DNA of 64,000 nt from Streptomyces wuyuanensis (lineage in GTDB: Bacteria > Actinomycetota > Actinomycetes > Streptomycetales > Streptomycetaceae), in NCBI RefSeq assembly GCF_900103455.1, contig NZ_FNHI01000001.1:310001-374000 (forward strand), given 5' to 3'. A program made the position numbers and the translations under genes. The notes below the pieces were generated by a model. It did not search any database. It saw only the letters and a list, made by a program, of their open reading frames with translations, and was not told where the DNA came from. Every line of letters starts with the position of its first letter. Position 1 is the stretch's first letter. This document shows positions 17,083 through 25,850 of the stretch, piece after piece.

Positions 17083-18018
17083 TCAGCCGTTCCCCAGCAG
17101 CAGCTTCCTGCTCGCCCCGATGTCGAAGCCGCCCTTCGGATACTGCGGGTCGAGCTCCTCCAAGTGTTCCAGCAGCAGCCTGCTGACCGCCCAGTTGCGG
17201 TACCACTTGCGGTCGGCGGGCACGACGAACCAGGGCGCCTCGGGGGGCGAGCAGCGCTCCAGCACCCGCTCGTACGCCTTCCGGTAGGCCGGCCACAGGA
17301 CCCGCTCCTCGACGTCCCCCTGGTCGAACTTCCAGTGCTTGTCCGGGTTGTCGAGGCGCGCGAGCAGCCGGCGCCGCTGCTCGTCGTGGGAGATGTGGAG
17401 GAAGACCTTGACGATGGTGTAGCCGTCCTCCGTGAGGGCACGCTCGAAGCCGTTGATCTCGTCGTAGCGGCGGCGGATCCGTTCGCGCGGCACCAGGTCG
17501 CGCACCCGGGCGATCAGGACGTCCTCGTAGTGCGAGCGGTCGAAGATCCCGATGTCGCCGGAGCGCGGCAGCTCCCGGGTGATCCGCCAGAGGAAGTGGT
17601 GGTCCCGCTCCTCCGCGGTGGGGGCCTTGAACGCCTTGATCCGGCAGCCGGCGGGGTTGAAGTGGCCGATGACGTGCTTGACGGTGCCGCCCTTGCCGCT
17701 GGTATCCATGCCCTGGAGGATCAGCAGCAGCCTGCGCCGGTCGCCGGCCGTCGCCGCCGCGTACAGCCGCTCCTGCAGCTCCGCCAGGCGCTTCCCCGCC
17801 GCCGCGGCCGCCTCCAGGCCCGCGGCCTTGTCGCGCGGACCGGCCGGGACCCCGGCGGGGTCGTACGAGGAGAGGTCGACCCGCCCGCCCGCCGGGACGT
17901 GCAGCACGTCACGTAGCCGGCCGGGGAACCGGTCGGGGAACTCGTCCGAAACCGGTTCGGGAGGCAGGTCCGCGGGCGGGCCGGGGGTACGGTCGCCGCG
18001 TCCGCTCTTCGTGGTCAT
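17083..18018 (-). CDS. ppk2: Polyphosphate kinase 2 family protein
   Basis: PPK2 enzymes transfer phosphate between inorganic polyphosphate and nucleotides. The 311-aa product has the Walker A motif (LQGMDTSGKGGTVKHV, about residues 100-115), the Walker B segment (GIFDRSHYEDVLIARV) and the lid-region sequence (FLHISHDEQRRRLLARLD). It is a single-domain, class I-like form. Only the first 60 residues (TPGPPADLPPEP and following) look unlike the core. I chose the ATG at 18018 (MTTKSGRGD). In streptomycetes these proteins act when phosphate or energy is limited, fitting the adjacent PhoX-like gene, though no shared promoter is visible. Whether it favours ADP or AMP cannot be decided here. Confidence 0.92.
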   Translation of the reverse strand: MTTKSGRGDRTPGPPADLPPEPVSDEFPDRFPGRLRDVLHVPAGGRVDLSSYDPAGVPAGPRDKAAGLEAAAAAGKRLAELQERLYAAATAGDRRRLLLILQGMDTSGKGGTVKHVIGHFNPAGCRIKAFKAPTAEERDHHFLWRITRELPRSGDIGIFDRSHYEDVLIARVRDLVPRERIRRRYDEINGFERALTEDGYTIVKVFLHISHDEQRRRLLARLDNPDKHWKFDQGDVEERVLWPAYRKAYERVLERCSPPEAPWFVVPADRKWYRNWAVSRLLLEHLEELDPQYPKGGFDIGASRKLLLGNG

Positions 18019-18346
18019 CCTCGTCGCCTCGCACTCTCTTCCGGCCGTCTCCGGCCACGGCCTCCCTGCCGGGCCGGTCTCGGCCCTCCGATCCTCCAAC
18101 GGAACCGCCACCGGCGCGAGCGACGCGCGGTCCGACGGCGCGGTGGACGGAGCCCCGGACCGGCGTGCGGCGGACGGGGGTGCGGCGGACGGGGGCACGA
18201 CGTACGGGGTGCGACGGCGGCGGGCGCCCGGAAGGGGTTCCGGGCGCCCGCCGGCGGCGGCACTTCGGGACCGTGCGGTGCCGGGCCCACCGCCGGGGTT
18301 CGGCGCCAACAGCCCGGCGCCGCAGGGGAGTGCGGCGCGGCGGGCT
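18019..18346. other. Gene-free region between ppk2 and the PhoX-like gene
   Basis: These 328 bases hold no supportable gene. They contain the ppk2 promoter side, a tract of GTGCGGCGGACGGGG repeats (about 18165-18200), the strong hairpin at 18218-18253 and a weaker one at 18301-18322. Confidence 0.6.
18218..18253. terminator. Hairpin terminator after the PhoX-like gene
   Basis: A perfect 16-bp stem (CGGCGGGCGCCCGGAA with its complement) and a GGGG loop lies 94 bases after the stop of the minus-strand PhoX-like gene. Confidence 0.85.
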
Positions 18347-19783
18347 TCAGCGCCAGGGGCCGGTCACGGCGAACGTCGTACCGGGCGTGTAGCAGTTGAC
18401 GTACATCGTCCCGCCGTCGGGTGAGAACGTGACGCCCGCGAACTCGCCCCACTCGGGCTCCTCCGGGGCGCCGATGTCCTGGCGGTTGCGCGCCATGGCG
18501 TACACCTCGCCCCGCTTGGTCACCCCGTAGACGTGCTGGGCGCCGTTGCCGTCCTCCGCCACCATCAGCCCGCCGCCCGGGGCGAGGCAGATGTTGTCCG
18601 GGGACTCGCCGGGCAACTGCACGTCGGTCGCCGGACCGAAGACGATCACCAAGGTCAGCCGGCGCCGCTGCGGTTCGTACCGCCACACCTGCCCGAAGTG
18701 GTCCGCCGCCGAGCCCTCGGCGCTGCGGGCGAAACTGGAGACGAAGTAGACGGACGAGCCGCCCCAGTAGCAGCCCTCCAGCTTCTGGGCGTGGGTGATG
18801 CCCTTCGGCCCGAAGTCCTGCAGCCGGATGGGCGTCTGACGTGCCTGCGGATCGGGTACGGGAACCCATTCGACGCCGTCGAAGCAGGCGCCGGTCTCCT
18901 GGATCGCGGACAGGTCGGGCAGTCCCGGTACCCGCATCGCCTCCAGCCGTCCGCCGGCCCGCAGCGAGCCCGTGCCGCCGAGCGGCTTCTCCGGCAGGAA
19001 GCGGTAGAAGAGCCCGAACGGCCGCTCGAAGGCGTCCTCCGTCTCGTAGACGATCCCGCTGCGCGGATCGACCGCGATCGCCTCGTGCTGGAAGCGGCCC
19101 ATGGCGGTCAGCGGTACGGCGCCGCTGCGCCGCGGATCGGCGCCGTCCACCTCGAAGATGAAGCCGTGGTCCTTGGTGTAGCCGTTGGTGCCGGCCTTGT
19201 CCTCGGTCTCCTCGCAGGTGAGCCAGGTGCCCCAGGGCGTGGGCCCGCCCGCGCAGTTGACGGCGGTGCCCGCGATGGCGACGCGCTCGTCCAGGACGTT
19301 GTTGCGGCCGTCGAGGGTCAGCGTCGTGCAGCCGCCCTTGGCCGCCGGGTCGTAGGTGAGGCCGTCGACGACGGGGACGCCGATGCGGCCGTTGTGCCGG
19401 TTCTCGTGGTTGCGTACGAGATGGACCCGGCCCCGGCGTCCGGGCAGTGCGGTCATGCCGTCGTGGTTGCTGGGCACGGGACCCTCGCCGGAGCGCAGCG
19501 GCTCGCCCTCACGGGAGAGCACCCGATAGCGGAAACCTTTCGGCAGGTCGAGGAGGCCCCGCGGGTCGGGGACGAGAGGGCCGTATCCGGAGTGGCCGCG
19601 GGCGGCGGCGGTGCCTGCGAACAGCTCGGAGAAGGCTCCGGTGAAGGCGATTCCGGCGACTGCTGCGCCGGTGCCGGCGAGGACCTGACGCCGTGTCGCG
19701 GAGGCGGGGCCGGGGACCCCGGGCGGTTCGGAGACCCCGCCCCCGGCGTTTCCCTGTACTTCCTGTGTGCGTTCTGCGGTCAT
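18347..19783 (-). CDS. Tat-exported PhoX-like (DUF839) protein
   Basis: The 478-aa product carries a twin-arginine signal (SATRRQVLAGTGAAVAGIAF), so it is exported folded. The body matches the DUF839 / PhoX beta-propeller family, whose characterised members are calcium- and iron-dependent phosphatases. Family-like stretches are GPVPSNHDGMTALPG, LVRNHENRH, NCAGGPTPWGTWLTCEET, RFQHEAIAVDP, EDAFERPFGLFYRF and GESPDNICLAPGGGLMVAEDG. The Cys and Glu residues in the third and last motifs are where PhoX binds its metals. The ATG at 19783 follows AGGGAG. The enzyme could be an alkaline phosphatase; sequence alone does not prove activity. Confidence 0.9.
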   Translation of the reverse strand: MTAERTQEVQGNAGGGVSEPPGVPGPASATRRQVLAGTGAAVAGIAFTGAFSELFAGTAAARGHSGYGPLVPDPRGLLDLPKGFRYRVLSREGEPLRSGEGPVPSNHDGMTALPGRRGRVHLVRNHENRHNGRIGVPVVDGLTYDPAAKGGCTTLTLDGRNNVLDERVAIAGTAVNCAGGPTPWGTWLTCEETEDKAGTNGYTKDHGFIFEVDGADPRRSGAVPLTAMGRFQHEAIAVDPRSGIVYETEDAFERPFGLFYRFLPEKPLGGTGSLRAGGRLEAMRVPGLPDLSAIQETGACFDGVEWVPVPDPQARQTPIRLQDFGPKGITHAQKLEGCYWGGSSVYFVSSFARSAEGSAADHFGQVWRYEPQRRRLTLVIVFGPATDVQLPGESPDNICLAPGGGLMVAEDGNGAQHVYGVTKRGEVYAMARNRQDIGAPEEPEWGEFAGVTFSPDGGTMYVNCYTPGTTFAVTGPWR

Positions 19784-19931
19784 GAGGCAACTCCCTGTTG
19801 GCGGACAGAGATGTGACCCGCATGTGTGTACCAGGCGTGTGGTCACGCGTGAAGCATGCGGGTCACGGTGCCTCGTGGGACGCGGGCTGTTGCGTGAGCA
19901 ACGAGAGGCGTCGCGCGAGCGGCGAGGCGGG

Positions 19932-20357
19932 TTACGCGAGCTTCGCCGTCAGCGTGATCGTCGTGCCCGAAAGCGCCTGGCTCACCGGGCAGTTCTTCTT
20001 GGCCTCCTCGGCGGCGGCCTGGAAGCCCTCCTGGTCGAGACCGGGAACCTGGCCCTCGACGGTCAGGTGGATGCCCGTGATGCCCTCGCCAGGCTGGAAG
20101 GTGACGTCGGCCTTGGTCTCCAGCCTGGTGGGCGGCGTGCCGGCGCCCGCGAGGCCGTGGGAGAGCGCCATGGAGAAGCAGCTGGAGTGGGCGCCGGCGA
20201 TCAGCTCCTCCGGGCTGGTCTTGCCGTTCGCCTGCTCGGCGCGCGACGGCCAGGAGACGGGGAAGTCGCCGATGCCGGAGGAGTCGAAGGTGACGACGCC
20301 CGAGCCGGAGAGCAGGTCGCCGTCCCAGACGGTGTGGGCCTGGCGAGTGGTGGCCAT
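19932..20357 (-). CDS. OsmC/Ohr-family peroxiredoxin
   Basis: OsmC proteins reduce organic hydroperoxides in the cytoplasm using a pair of redox Cys. Both are present: one in GAHSSCFSMALS (about residue 60) and one in AKKNCPVSQALSG (about 123). The protein is 141 aa, the normal length. The start at 20357 has AAGGGATCC upstream. The early segment DFPVSWPSRAEQANGKTSPEELI is typical of the OsmC rather than the Ohr subgroup. It stands alone between zapE and the PhoX-like gene on the same strand. No peroxide-sensing regulator is adjacent. Confidence 0.93.
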   Translation of the reverse strand: MATTRQAHTVWDGDLLSGSGVVTFDSSGIGDFPVSWPSRAEQANGKTSPEELIAGAHSSCFSMALSHGLAGAGTPPTRLETKADVTFQPGEGITGIHLTVEGQVPGLDQEGFQAAAEEAKKNCPVSQALSGTTITLTAKLA

Positions 20358-20418
20358 GATGGATCCCTTCCCAAGGCATTCGATGAATCGGTTCCAACCG
20401 GGCCCAACCTACTGGAAC

Positions 20419-21489
20419 CTACTGTTCGACGAGGCCCTTGGCGTCCCGCGCCAGTGCCGTGAGCCGGGAGATCGCACGGAAGTACTTCTTGCGGTACCCG
20501 CCCTTCAGCATCTCCTCGCTGAACAGCCGGTCGAAGGGGAGGCCGGAGGCCAGGACCGGCACCTCGCGGTCGTAGAGCCGGTCCGCGAGCACGACGAGCC
20601 GCAGTGCGGTCGACTGGTCCGGCACCGGACGGACGTCCGTGAGGCAGACCGCGCGCACGCCGTCCGTCAGCGCGCCGTAGCGGCTGGGGTGCACCCGCGC
20701 GAGATGCTCCAGCAGTTGCGGGAAGTGGTCCAGCGAGGCGCCCTCGGTGGCGTGCGCGGCCCGGGTGACCTGCTCGTCCAGGAACGGCGCGGGCGCCTCG
20801 GGCAGGCCGCGGTGGCGGTAGTCCTCGCCGTCGATCCGCAGCGGCCGGAAGTGCGCGGACAGTCCCTGGATCTCGCGGAGGAAGTCGGCGGCGGCGAAGC
20901 GGCCCTCGCCGAGCTTGCCGGGCAGGGTGTTGGAGGTCGCCGCGAGCGCGACGCCGGCCTCGACGAGCCTGCCGAGCAGGGTCGACACGAGCACGGTGTC
21001 GCCGGGGTCGTCCAGCTCGAACTCGTCGATGCACAGGAGCCGGTGGCCGCTCAGGGTCTGCACGGTCTGCTGGAAGCCGAGCGCGCCGACCAGGTTCGTC
21101 AGCTCGACGAAGGTGCCGAACGCCTTGAGCGCCGGCTCGGCGGGCGTGGCGTGCCACAGGGAGGCGAGGAGGTGGGTCTTGCCGACGCCGTAGCCGCCGT
21201 CCAGATAGACGCCCCGCGGTGCGGTGGGCGCGGCGGGCTTCTTCGAGAACCAGCGGCGCCTGCCGCTGCCGGTGGCGTGCGCACCGCCCAGCCCCGCCGC
21301 GAACGAGCTCAGCACGGTGACCGCCTCGGTCTGGCTGGGCTGGTTCGGATCGGGGACGTACGTCTTGAAGCGCACCGAGTCGAAGCGCGGCGGCGGCACC
21401 ATCTCCGCGACCAGACGGTCGGCGGGGACACGGGGCTCACGGGCGCACAGCGAGAGCGGGACGGCTTCGGTTATGGGGGTGGTCGACAC
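20419..21489 (-). CDS. zapE: ZapE/AFG1-like cell division ATPase
   Basis: The 356-aa product is an AAA-type ATPase of the AFG1/ZapE family, which in E. coli acts at the FtsZ ring and in mitochondria on membrane protein quality. It has Walker A (YLDGGYGVGKTHLL, about residues 95-108) and Walker B (RLLCIDEFELDDPGD), the sensor region TSNTLPGKLGEGRF and the family stretch DGEDYRHRGLPEAPAPF. The start is uncertain: GTG codons at 21489 and 21495 are both possible; I used 21489, giving VSTTPITEAVPL. The gene is divergent from the RibD-C reductase across a 470-base gap. The partner in Streptomyces is not known. Confidence 0.9.
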   Translation of the reverse strand: MSTTPITEAVPLSLCAREPRVPADRLVAEMVPPPRFDSVRFKTYVPDPNQPSQTEAVTVLSSFAAGLGGAHATGSGRRRWFSKKPAAPTAPRGVYLDGGYGVGKTHLLASLWHATPAEPALKAFGTFVELTNLVGALGFQQTVQTLSGHRLLCIDEFELDDPGDTVLVSTLLGRLVEAGVALAATSNTLPGKLGEGRFAAADFLREIQGLSAHFRPLRIDGEDYRHRGLPEAPAPFLDEQVTRAAHATEGASLDHFPQLLEHLARVHPSRYGALTDGVRAVCLTDVRPVPDQSTALRLVVLADRLYDREVPVLASGLPFDRLFSEEMLKGGYRKKYFRAISRLTALARDAKGLVEQ

Positions 21490-21960
21490 AACCACCCACT
21501 CTACTGAGTCCGCACGGAGCGCCGCCGCGCACGTCAGGGGCCCCCGCGCGGGGAGGGCCCGGCGCCGGGCGGCTCCCCGTGGCCAGGGCGCCGGGTCCCC
21601 GCGGCTGCGGCGTGGGGAGCCCCTGCGTACGCGACCGGTCCGCTCGCGAAACTGGAGCGCCCGTATGCGTCCGCACCCCGTCGGCCGCGGTGCCCGCCGC
21701 CCGTCGTCCCCGGATGTCCGCCGCCCCCGCCCTCGGCGTTCCGCCGCCCCCGGATGCCGGGACGTCCACGGCGCTCCGCCGTCTCCGTAGGCCGTCCCGT
21801 GCCCGTGCGGCCGTCCGTGCCCGTGCGACGGGGCAGCGGTGCGTGCGTGGGTGGCGCCGGTACGTGACCGGGACGCCGCCGCACCGTGCCGTCGCCGCCC
21901 GCCGGGCCTGAGGCGTCGGCCCCGGCACGCGTGTGCGCGGGCCGTGCCAGACTGCTCGGT
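21490..21960. other. Gene-free, G+C-rich region between zapE and the RibD-C gene
   Basis: No coding region is supportable. Long open frames on both strands consist of Arg/Pro/Gly/Ala strings with no motif. Short repeats (CCGTGCCCGTGCG-type, about 21795-21835) are present. The promoters of the two divergent genes must lie near the ends. Confidence 0.6.
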
Positions 21961-22740
21961 ATGCGACGTCTGTTCCCCCTGCCCGACCCGAACGACCCCG
22001 CCGGCGCCCGTGCCGCGACCGACCGCGAGTGGGGGCTGGACGAGCTGGCCGACGCCTACGCCTATCCGGCCACGGAGGGCCCCTGGCTGCGGGCCAACAT
22101 GGTCTCGTCGCTCGACGGGGCCGCACAGCACGACGGGAAGTCGCAGCCGCTGTCGTCCGACTCGGACATGCGGATCTTCGGCACTCTGAGGGGGCTGGCG
22201 GACGCGGTCGTCGTCGGCGCGCAGACCGTCCGGCAGGAGGGCTACCGCCCGGCCCGTGCCCGGGACGCGTTCGCCGAGCGCCGTGCGGCCGCCGGTCAGG
22301 GCCCCGCCCCCGCCATCGCGGTGGTCAGCGCGAGCCTCGACCTCGACTTCTCCCTCCCCCTCTTCACCTCGCCGCTCGTGCCGACGCTGGTCCTCACCGG
22401 CGCCGCCGCGCCGCCGGCGCGGGTCGCCGCAGCGCAGAAGGCCGGGGCCGAGGTCCTCGTCGCCGGGGACGGGACGGGCGTCGACCCGGCCCGGGCCGTC
22501 GAGGCGCTGGCCGGACGCGGCCTCCGGCGGCTGCTCACGGAAGGAGGGCCGAGGCTCCTGGGTCAATTCGTCGGATCCGGGGTACTCGACGAGCTGTGCC
22601 TGACGGTGTCGCCGACGCTCACCTCCGGCACCGCCCAGCGGATCGCGTACGGAACCGACCGGGCGGTGCCGGAGCGTTTCGCGCTGGCGTCCCTGCTGGA
22701 GGAGGCCGGGTTCCTTTTCACCCGATACCGTCGGACCTGA
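21961..22740 (+). CDS. RibD C-terminal (dihydrofolate reductase-like) pyrimidine reductase
   Basis: The 259-aa protein is built on the RibD C-terminal reductase fold. Recognisable parts are NMVSSLDGAAQHDGKSQPLS, the LRGLADAVVVGAQTVRQEGY segment, and LLTEGGPRLLGQFVGSGVLDELCLT, which form the substrate and NADPH pocket. It lacks the N-terminal deaminase domain of full-length RibD. Proteins of this type occur widely in actinobacteria, and their real substrate is often unknown; a stand-alone riboflavin-pathway reductase is possible but not shown. The ATG at 21961 (MRRLFPLPD) is used. Confidence 0.85.
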   Translation: MRRLFPLPDPNDPAGARAATDREWGLDELADAYAYPATEGPWLRANMVSSLDGAAQHDGKSQPLSSDSDMRIFGTLRGLADAVVVGAQTVRQEGYRPARARDAFAERRAAAGQGPAPAIAVVSASLDLDFSLPLFTSPLVPTLVLTGAAAPPARVAAAQKAGAEVLVAGDGTGVDPARAVEALAGRGLRRLLTEGGPRLLGQFVGSGVLDELCLTVSPTLTSGTAQRIAYGTDRAVPERFALASLLEEAGFLFTRYRRT

Positions 22741-22842
22741 CATTCGTGGCAGGTTATGCACCGGTTTGCCAAGGCTGGGCACACTACTCGCAGACCCCGT
22801 ACGGACACGGGGAAGGACGGTTCCGGCAGAAGGGCTCCTGAC

Positions 22843-23313
22843 GTGTTCACAAGCGTATTGATGATCGAGAAGCCCCTCACGGCGACCGACGTGGAATTCG
22901 TCACGACGCTGCACGGGGACGAGCCCGTGTCGTTCATCCTGCTCATGCAGCCGCGCGGCGACCAGGCCGATCTGCTGCTGCGCGCCATCGACGACGTGGC
23001 CATGGGCGAGCTCAAGGAAGCCGTCCGCGAGGGCGAGGAGCCGGAGGGCGAGAAGGCCCGGCAGCCGGCGGAGCTCGCCCTCGTGCACTCCCTGAACGTC
23101 CTGCGGGCCGCCGGGGCCGAGGCCGTCGGCCAGGTCGTCGAGGACCATCCGCTCGACAAGATGAAGGCCGTCGTCGAGGAGGCCGGCGCCGACGAGGTGA
23201 TCGTCCTGACCGCCCCCCACTACGTCGAGGAGTTCTTCCACCGGGACTGGGCGTCCCGGGCCCGGCACAAGGTCGGCGTACCGGTGCTCAAGCTCTTCGC
23301 ACACAGCGAATAG
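22843..23313 (+). CDS. Conserved protein, often annotated indole-3-glycerol phosphate synthase
   Basis: This 156-aa protein starts at a GTG (VFTSVLMIEKPLT). It is small, acidic and without membrane segments. Homologues in Streptomyces are often labelled indole-3-glycerol phosphate synthase, but it is too short for a TIM barrel and shows none of that enzyme's motifs. The two halves (DEPVSFILLMQPRGDQADLLL and VEDHPLDKMKAVVEEAGADEVIVLTAP) have the alternating strand-helix look of a universal-stress or flavodoxin-like fold. It lies 42 bases before murC on the same strand, so the two are probably co-transcribed. Function unknown. Confidence 0.75.
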   Translation: MFTSVLMIEKPLTATDVEFVTTLHGDEPVSFILLMQPRGDQADLLLRAIDDVAMGELKEAVREGEEPEGEKARQPAELALVHSLNVLRAAGAEAVGQVVEDHPLDKMKAVVEEAGADEVIVLTAPHYVEEFFHRDWASRARHKVGVPVLKLFAHSE

Positions 23314-23355
23314 GCTGGGCATCTCGTACGACGTCACACCCTGGGAGACACGCGC

Positions 23356-24753
23356 ATGGCATCCGGCATCCCCAACGCCATGGAACGGCCGCACTTCATC
23401 GGCATCGGCGGCGCCGGAATGTCCGGGATCGCCAAGATCCTCGCCCAGCGGGGCGCCAAGGTCGCGGGCAGTGACGCCAAGGAGTCAGCGACCGCCGACG
23501 CCCTGCGGGCCCTCGGGGCGACCGTGCACATCGGGCACGCCGCCGAGCACCTCGCGGACGACGCGTCCTGCGTCGTCGTCTCCAGTGCCATCCGTGCCGA
23601 CAACCCCGAGCTGGCACGGGCCGCCGAGCTCGGCGTACCGGTCGTCCACCGCTCCGACGCCCTCGCGGCGCTGATGCGCACCTCGCGCACCATCGCGGTG
23701 GCCGGTACGCACGGCAAGACCACGACGACGTCGATGCTGGCCGTGGCCCTGACGGAGCTGGGCCTCGACCCCTCGTACGCCATCGGCGGAGACCTCGCCG
23801 GGCCCGGCACGAACGCCCGGCACGGCGACGGCGACCTGTTCGTCGCCGAGGCCGACGAGAGCGACCGCAGCTTCCAGAAGTACGACCCGGACGTCGCGAT
23901 CGTCCTCAACGTGGAGCTCGACCACCACGCCAACTACGCCTCCATGGAAGAGATCTACGAGTCCTTCGAGGCGTTCGTCGCCAAGATCCCGGCAGGCGGG
24001 ACGCTGGTCGTCGGCGAGCACGCGGGAGCCCGTGAGCTGGCCGCCCGCGTCTCCGGCCGCCCGGACCTCACCGTCGTCACCGTCGGTGAGGACGAGGGCG
24101 CCGACGTCCGGATCCGCTCGATCACGCCCCACGGCATGACCAGCGAGGTCACGGTCGTCCTCCCGGACGCCGCCGGGGAGATCACCTTCACCGTCTCCGT
24201 CCCCGGACGCCACTACGCCCACAACGCCGCCGCCGCTCTCGCCGCCGGCGTCCGCCTGGGCCTGGACCCGGCCGGGCTGGCCCACGCCCTCACCGCCTAC
24301 ACCGGCGTGGGCCGCCGCCTCCAGCTCAAGGGCGAGGCAAAGGGGGTCCAGGTCATCGACTCGTACGCGCACCACCCCACCGAGATGACCGCCGACCTGG
24401 AAGCCATGCGCGCCGCGGCGGGCGACCGGCGGCTGCTCGTCGTCTTCCAGCCGCACCTGTTCTCCCGCACCCAGGAACTCGGCACCGAGATGGGCCAGGC
24501 CCTTGCGCTCGCCGACGCCTCCGTGGTGCTCGACATCTACCCGGCGCGCGAGGACCCCATCCCGGGGGTCACCAGCGCGATGATCACCGACGCGGCGCAG
24601 GCGGCGGGCGCCCGGGTGACGGCCGTCCACGACAAGGCGAGCGTCCCCGACGTGGTCGCGGGAATGGCCGCACCGGGGGATCTGGTTCTCACCATGGGGG
24701 CCGGCGATGTGACGGACCTCGGTCCGCGGATCCTGGCCCGTCTGTCGGACTGA
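23356..24753 (+). CDS. murC: UDP-N-acetylmuramate-L-alanine ligase
   Basis: MurC adds the first L-alanine to UDP-MurNAc in peptidoglycan synthesis. The 465-aa product shows the N-terminal UDP-binding motif GIGGAGMSG (about residues 16-24), the ATP-binding loop VAGTHGKTTTTSM (about 114), the central segment EADESDRSFQKYDPDVAIVLNVE and the substrate motif DSYAHHPTEM. It ends in the domain that binds the amino acid. A GGGAGA site is upstream. This is a single murC outside the mur/fts division cluster, as in other streptomycetes. msrB follows 36 bases later on the same strand. Confidence 0.97.
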   Translation: MASGIPNAMERPHFIGIGGAGMSGIAKILAQRGAKVAGSDAKESATADALRALGATVHIGHAAEHLADDASCVVVSSAIRADNPELARAAELGVPVVHRSDALAALMRTSRTIAVAGTHGKTTTTSMLAVALTELGLDPSYAIGGDLAGPGTNARHGDGDLFVAEADESDRSFQKYDPDVAIVLNVELDHHANYASMEEIYESFEAFVAKIPAGGTLVVGEHAGARELAARVSGRPDLTVVTVGEDEGADVRIRSITPHGMTSEVTVVLPDAAGEITFTVSVPGRHYAHNAAAALAAGVRLGLDPAGLAHALTAYTGVGRRLQLKGEAKGVQVIDSYAHHPTEMTADLEAMRAAAGDRRLLVVFQPHLFSRTQELGTEMGQALALADASVVLDIYPAREDPIPGVTSAMITDAAQAAGARVTAVHDKASVPDVVAGMAAPGDLVLTMGAGDVTDLGPRILARLSD

Positions 24754-24789
24754 GGCCCTCCGGGGCCCATGTGGTGAAGGAGACCGATC

Positions 24790-25200
24790 ATGGCCTACGA
24801 CGTCGAGAAGCCGGACGAGCAGTGGCGAGCGGAGCTGAGCCCCGCGGAGTACGCCGTGCTCCGGCAGGCCGGGACCGAGCCCGCCTTCACCGGTGAGTAC
24901 ACGGACACCAAGACCAAGGGTGTGTACTCCTGCCGGGCGTGCGGCGCGGAGCTTTTCACCTCCGGTGAGAAGTTCGAGTCGCACTGCGGCTGGCCGTCCT
25001 TCTTCGACCCGAAGGACTCGGACGCGGTGGAACTGCTGGACGACCGGTCGTACGGCATGGTTCGCACCGAGGTCCGATGTGCGCGCTGCGGCTCGCACCT
25101 CGGGCACGTCTTCGAGGGCGAGGGCTACCCGACGCCCACGGACCAGCGCTACTGCATCAACTCGATCTCGCTGAGGCTGGAGCCGGCCGAGGACGCGTGA
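24790..25200 (+). CDS. msrB: Peptide methionine (R)-S-oxide reductase
   Basis: MsrB reduces methionine-R-sulfoxide in proteins back to methionine. The 136-aa enzyme has both zinc-binding CxxC pairs (CRACGAELF and VRCARCGSHLGH), the substrate-binding region CGWPSFFDP, and the catalytic Cys in QRYCINSISL. An AAGGAG site lies 8 bases before the ATG. It probably shares the murC transcript and is followed by a double hairpin. The resolving Cys is expected in the first part of the sequence, but I cannot assign it with certainty. Confidence 0.97.
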   Translation: MAYDVEKPDEQWRAELSPAEYAVLRQAGTEPAFTGEYTDTKTKGVYSCRACGAELFTSGEKFESHCGWPSFFDPKDSDAVELLDDRSYGMVRTEVRCARCGSHLGHVFEGEGYPTPTDQRYCINSISLRLEPAEDA

Positions 25201-25213
25201 TCACGGCGTGATC

Positions 25214-25267
25214 CATCGGGGCGACCCGATGTGTCGAGGGCCCGGAGGCGTGACGCCTCCGGGCCCT
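25214..25267. terminator. Tandem hairpin terminators after msrB
   Basis: Two hairpins follow msrB closely. The first is a 7-bp stem (CATCGGG) with a GCGA tetraloop at 25214-25231. The second is a perfect 14-bp stem with a TGA loop at 25237-25267, followed by a short T pair. They should also stop transcription from the opposite strand. Confidence 0.85.
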
Positions 25268-25434
25268 TCGTCCGTCCGGGAGGGAGTCCGTCCGGGAGGG
25301 GGAGGGCGCGGTGCGGCCCGGGCGGCCGGAGGCGGGAGGCGTGGTCCGCGTCACAGGCCGGTCCCACGGTCGCGATGGGGTCCTGCGGTCACCGGCCGTC
25401 CCGTCCCGTCGTCACCTCCCGTGGTCACCGGCCG

Positions 25435-25728
25435 TCACGCGGTCGCCACGGGTACGCCCTCGCAGCGGCACGCCTGCCCGGTACTTGACCGCGTCGCGTC
25501 GTAGCCGAGACCGTCCCGGACGGTCTCGGCGAGCAGGGAGCTCTCGTCGAACGGGTCGAAGTCGGTGAGACCGATCCGGTCGCCCCAGACGGCCCGGGTC
25601 GTGCCACGGTCGGCCACGCGCCGGAGGTTCAGCGTCACGTCCAGCCCGTGACCGAGCAGACGCTCCAGTTCCCGGTCGAGCAGCGTGCCCGGAGCGGCGT
25701 CGAGCAGCAGGACCCGGGCCCGTTCCAT
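25435..25728 (-). CDS. Small protein of unknown function (97 aa)
   Basis: A 97-aa protein with start MERARVLLLDAAPGT at 25728 and GAGGGGGC as ribosome site. The first part (ARVLLLDAAPGTLLDRELERLLGHGLDVTLNLRRV) suggests a strand-helix-strand start of a small alpha/beta domain. A CRC pair near the C-terminus (GQACRCEGVP) might bind metal. No family recognised. Coding is supported by the ribosome site and the consistent G+C use at third positions. Confidence 0.6.
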   Translation of the reverse strand: MERARVLLLDAAPGTLLDRELERLLGHGLDVTLNLRRVADRGTTRAVWGDRIGLTDFDPFDESSLLAETVRDGLGYDATRSSTGQACRCEGVPVATA

Positions 25729-25850
25729 GCGATGCCCCCTCAACTCCCCTTGCCGCAGGGTTTCACGTAGCGGGCACCGCGCATCGGGCGGCCCGCGCGC
25801 TCGCCCGGCGGGCGGATATTCGGTGGAGGCCACGCCGATGTGCTGCCAGG

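Noticed and set aside
21534..21884. 116-aa minus-strand ORF in the zapE-RibD gap
   Set aside because: It is Arg/Gly/Pro low complexity with no motif or ribosome site.
22843..23313. Indole-3-glycerol phosphate synthase
   Set aside because: The protein is 156 aa, lacks the TIM barrel length and shows none of the enzyme's catalytic motifs.
20419..23394. A minus-strand open frame of 991 codons
   Set aside because: Only the part up to 21489 is ZapE. The rest runs through the RibD-C gene and the 156-aa gene on the other strand and has no motifs.
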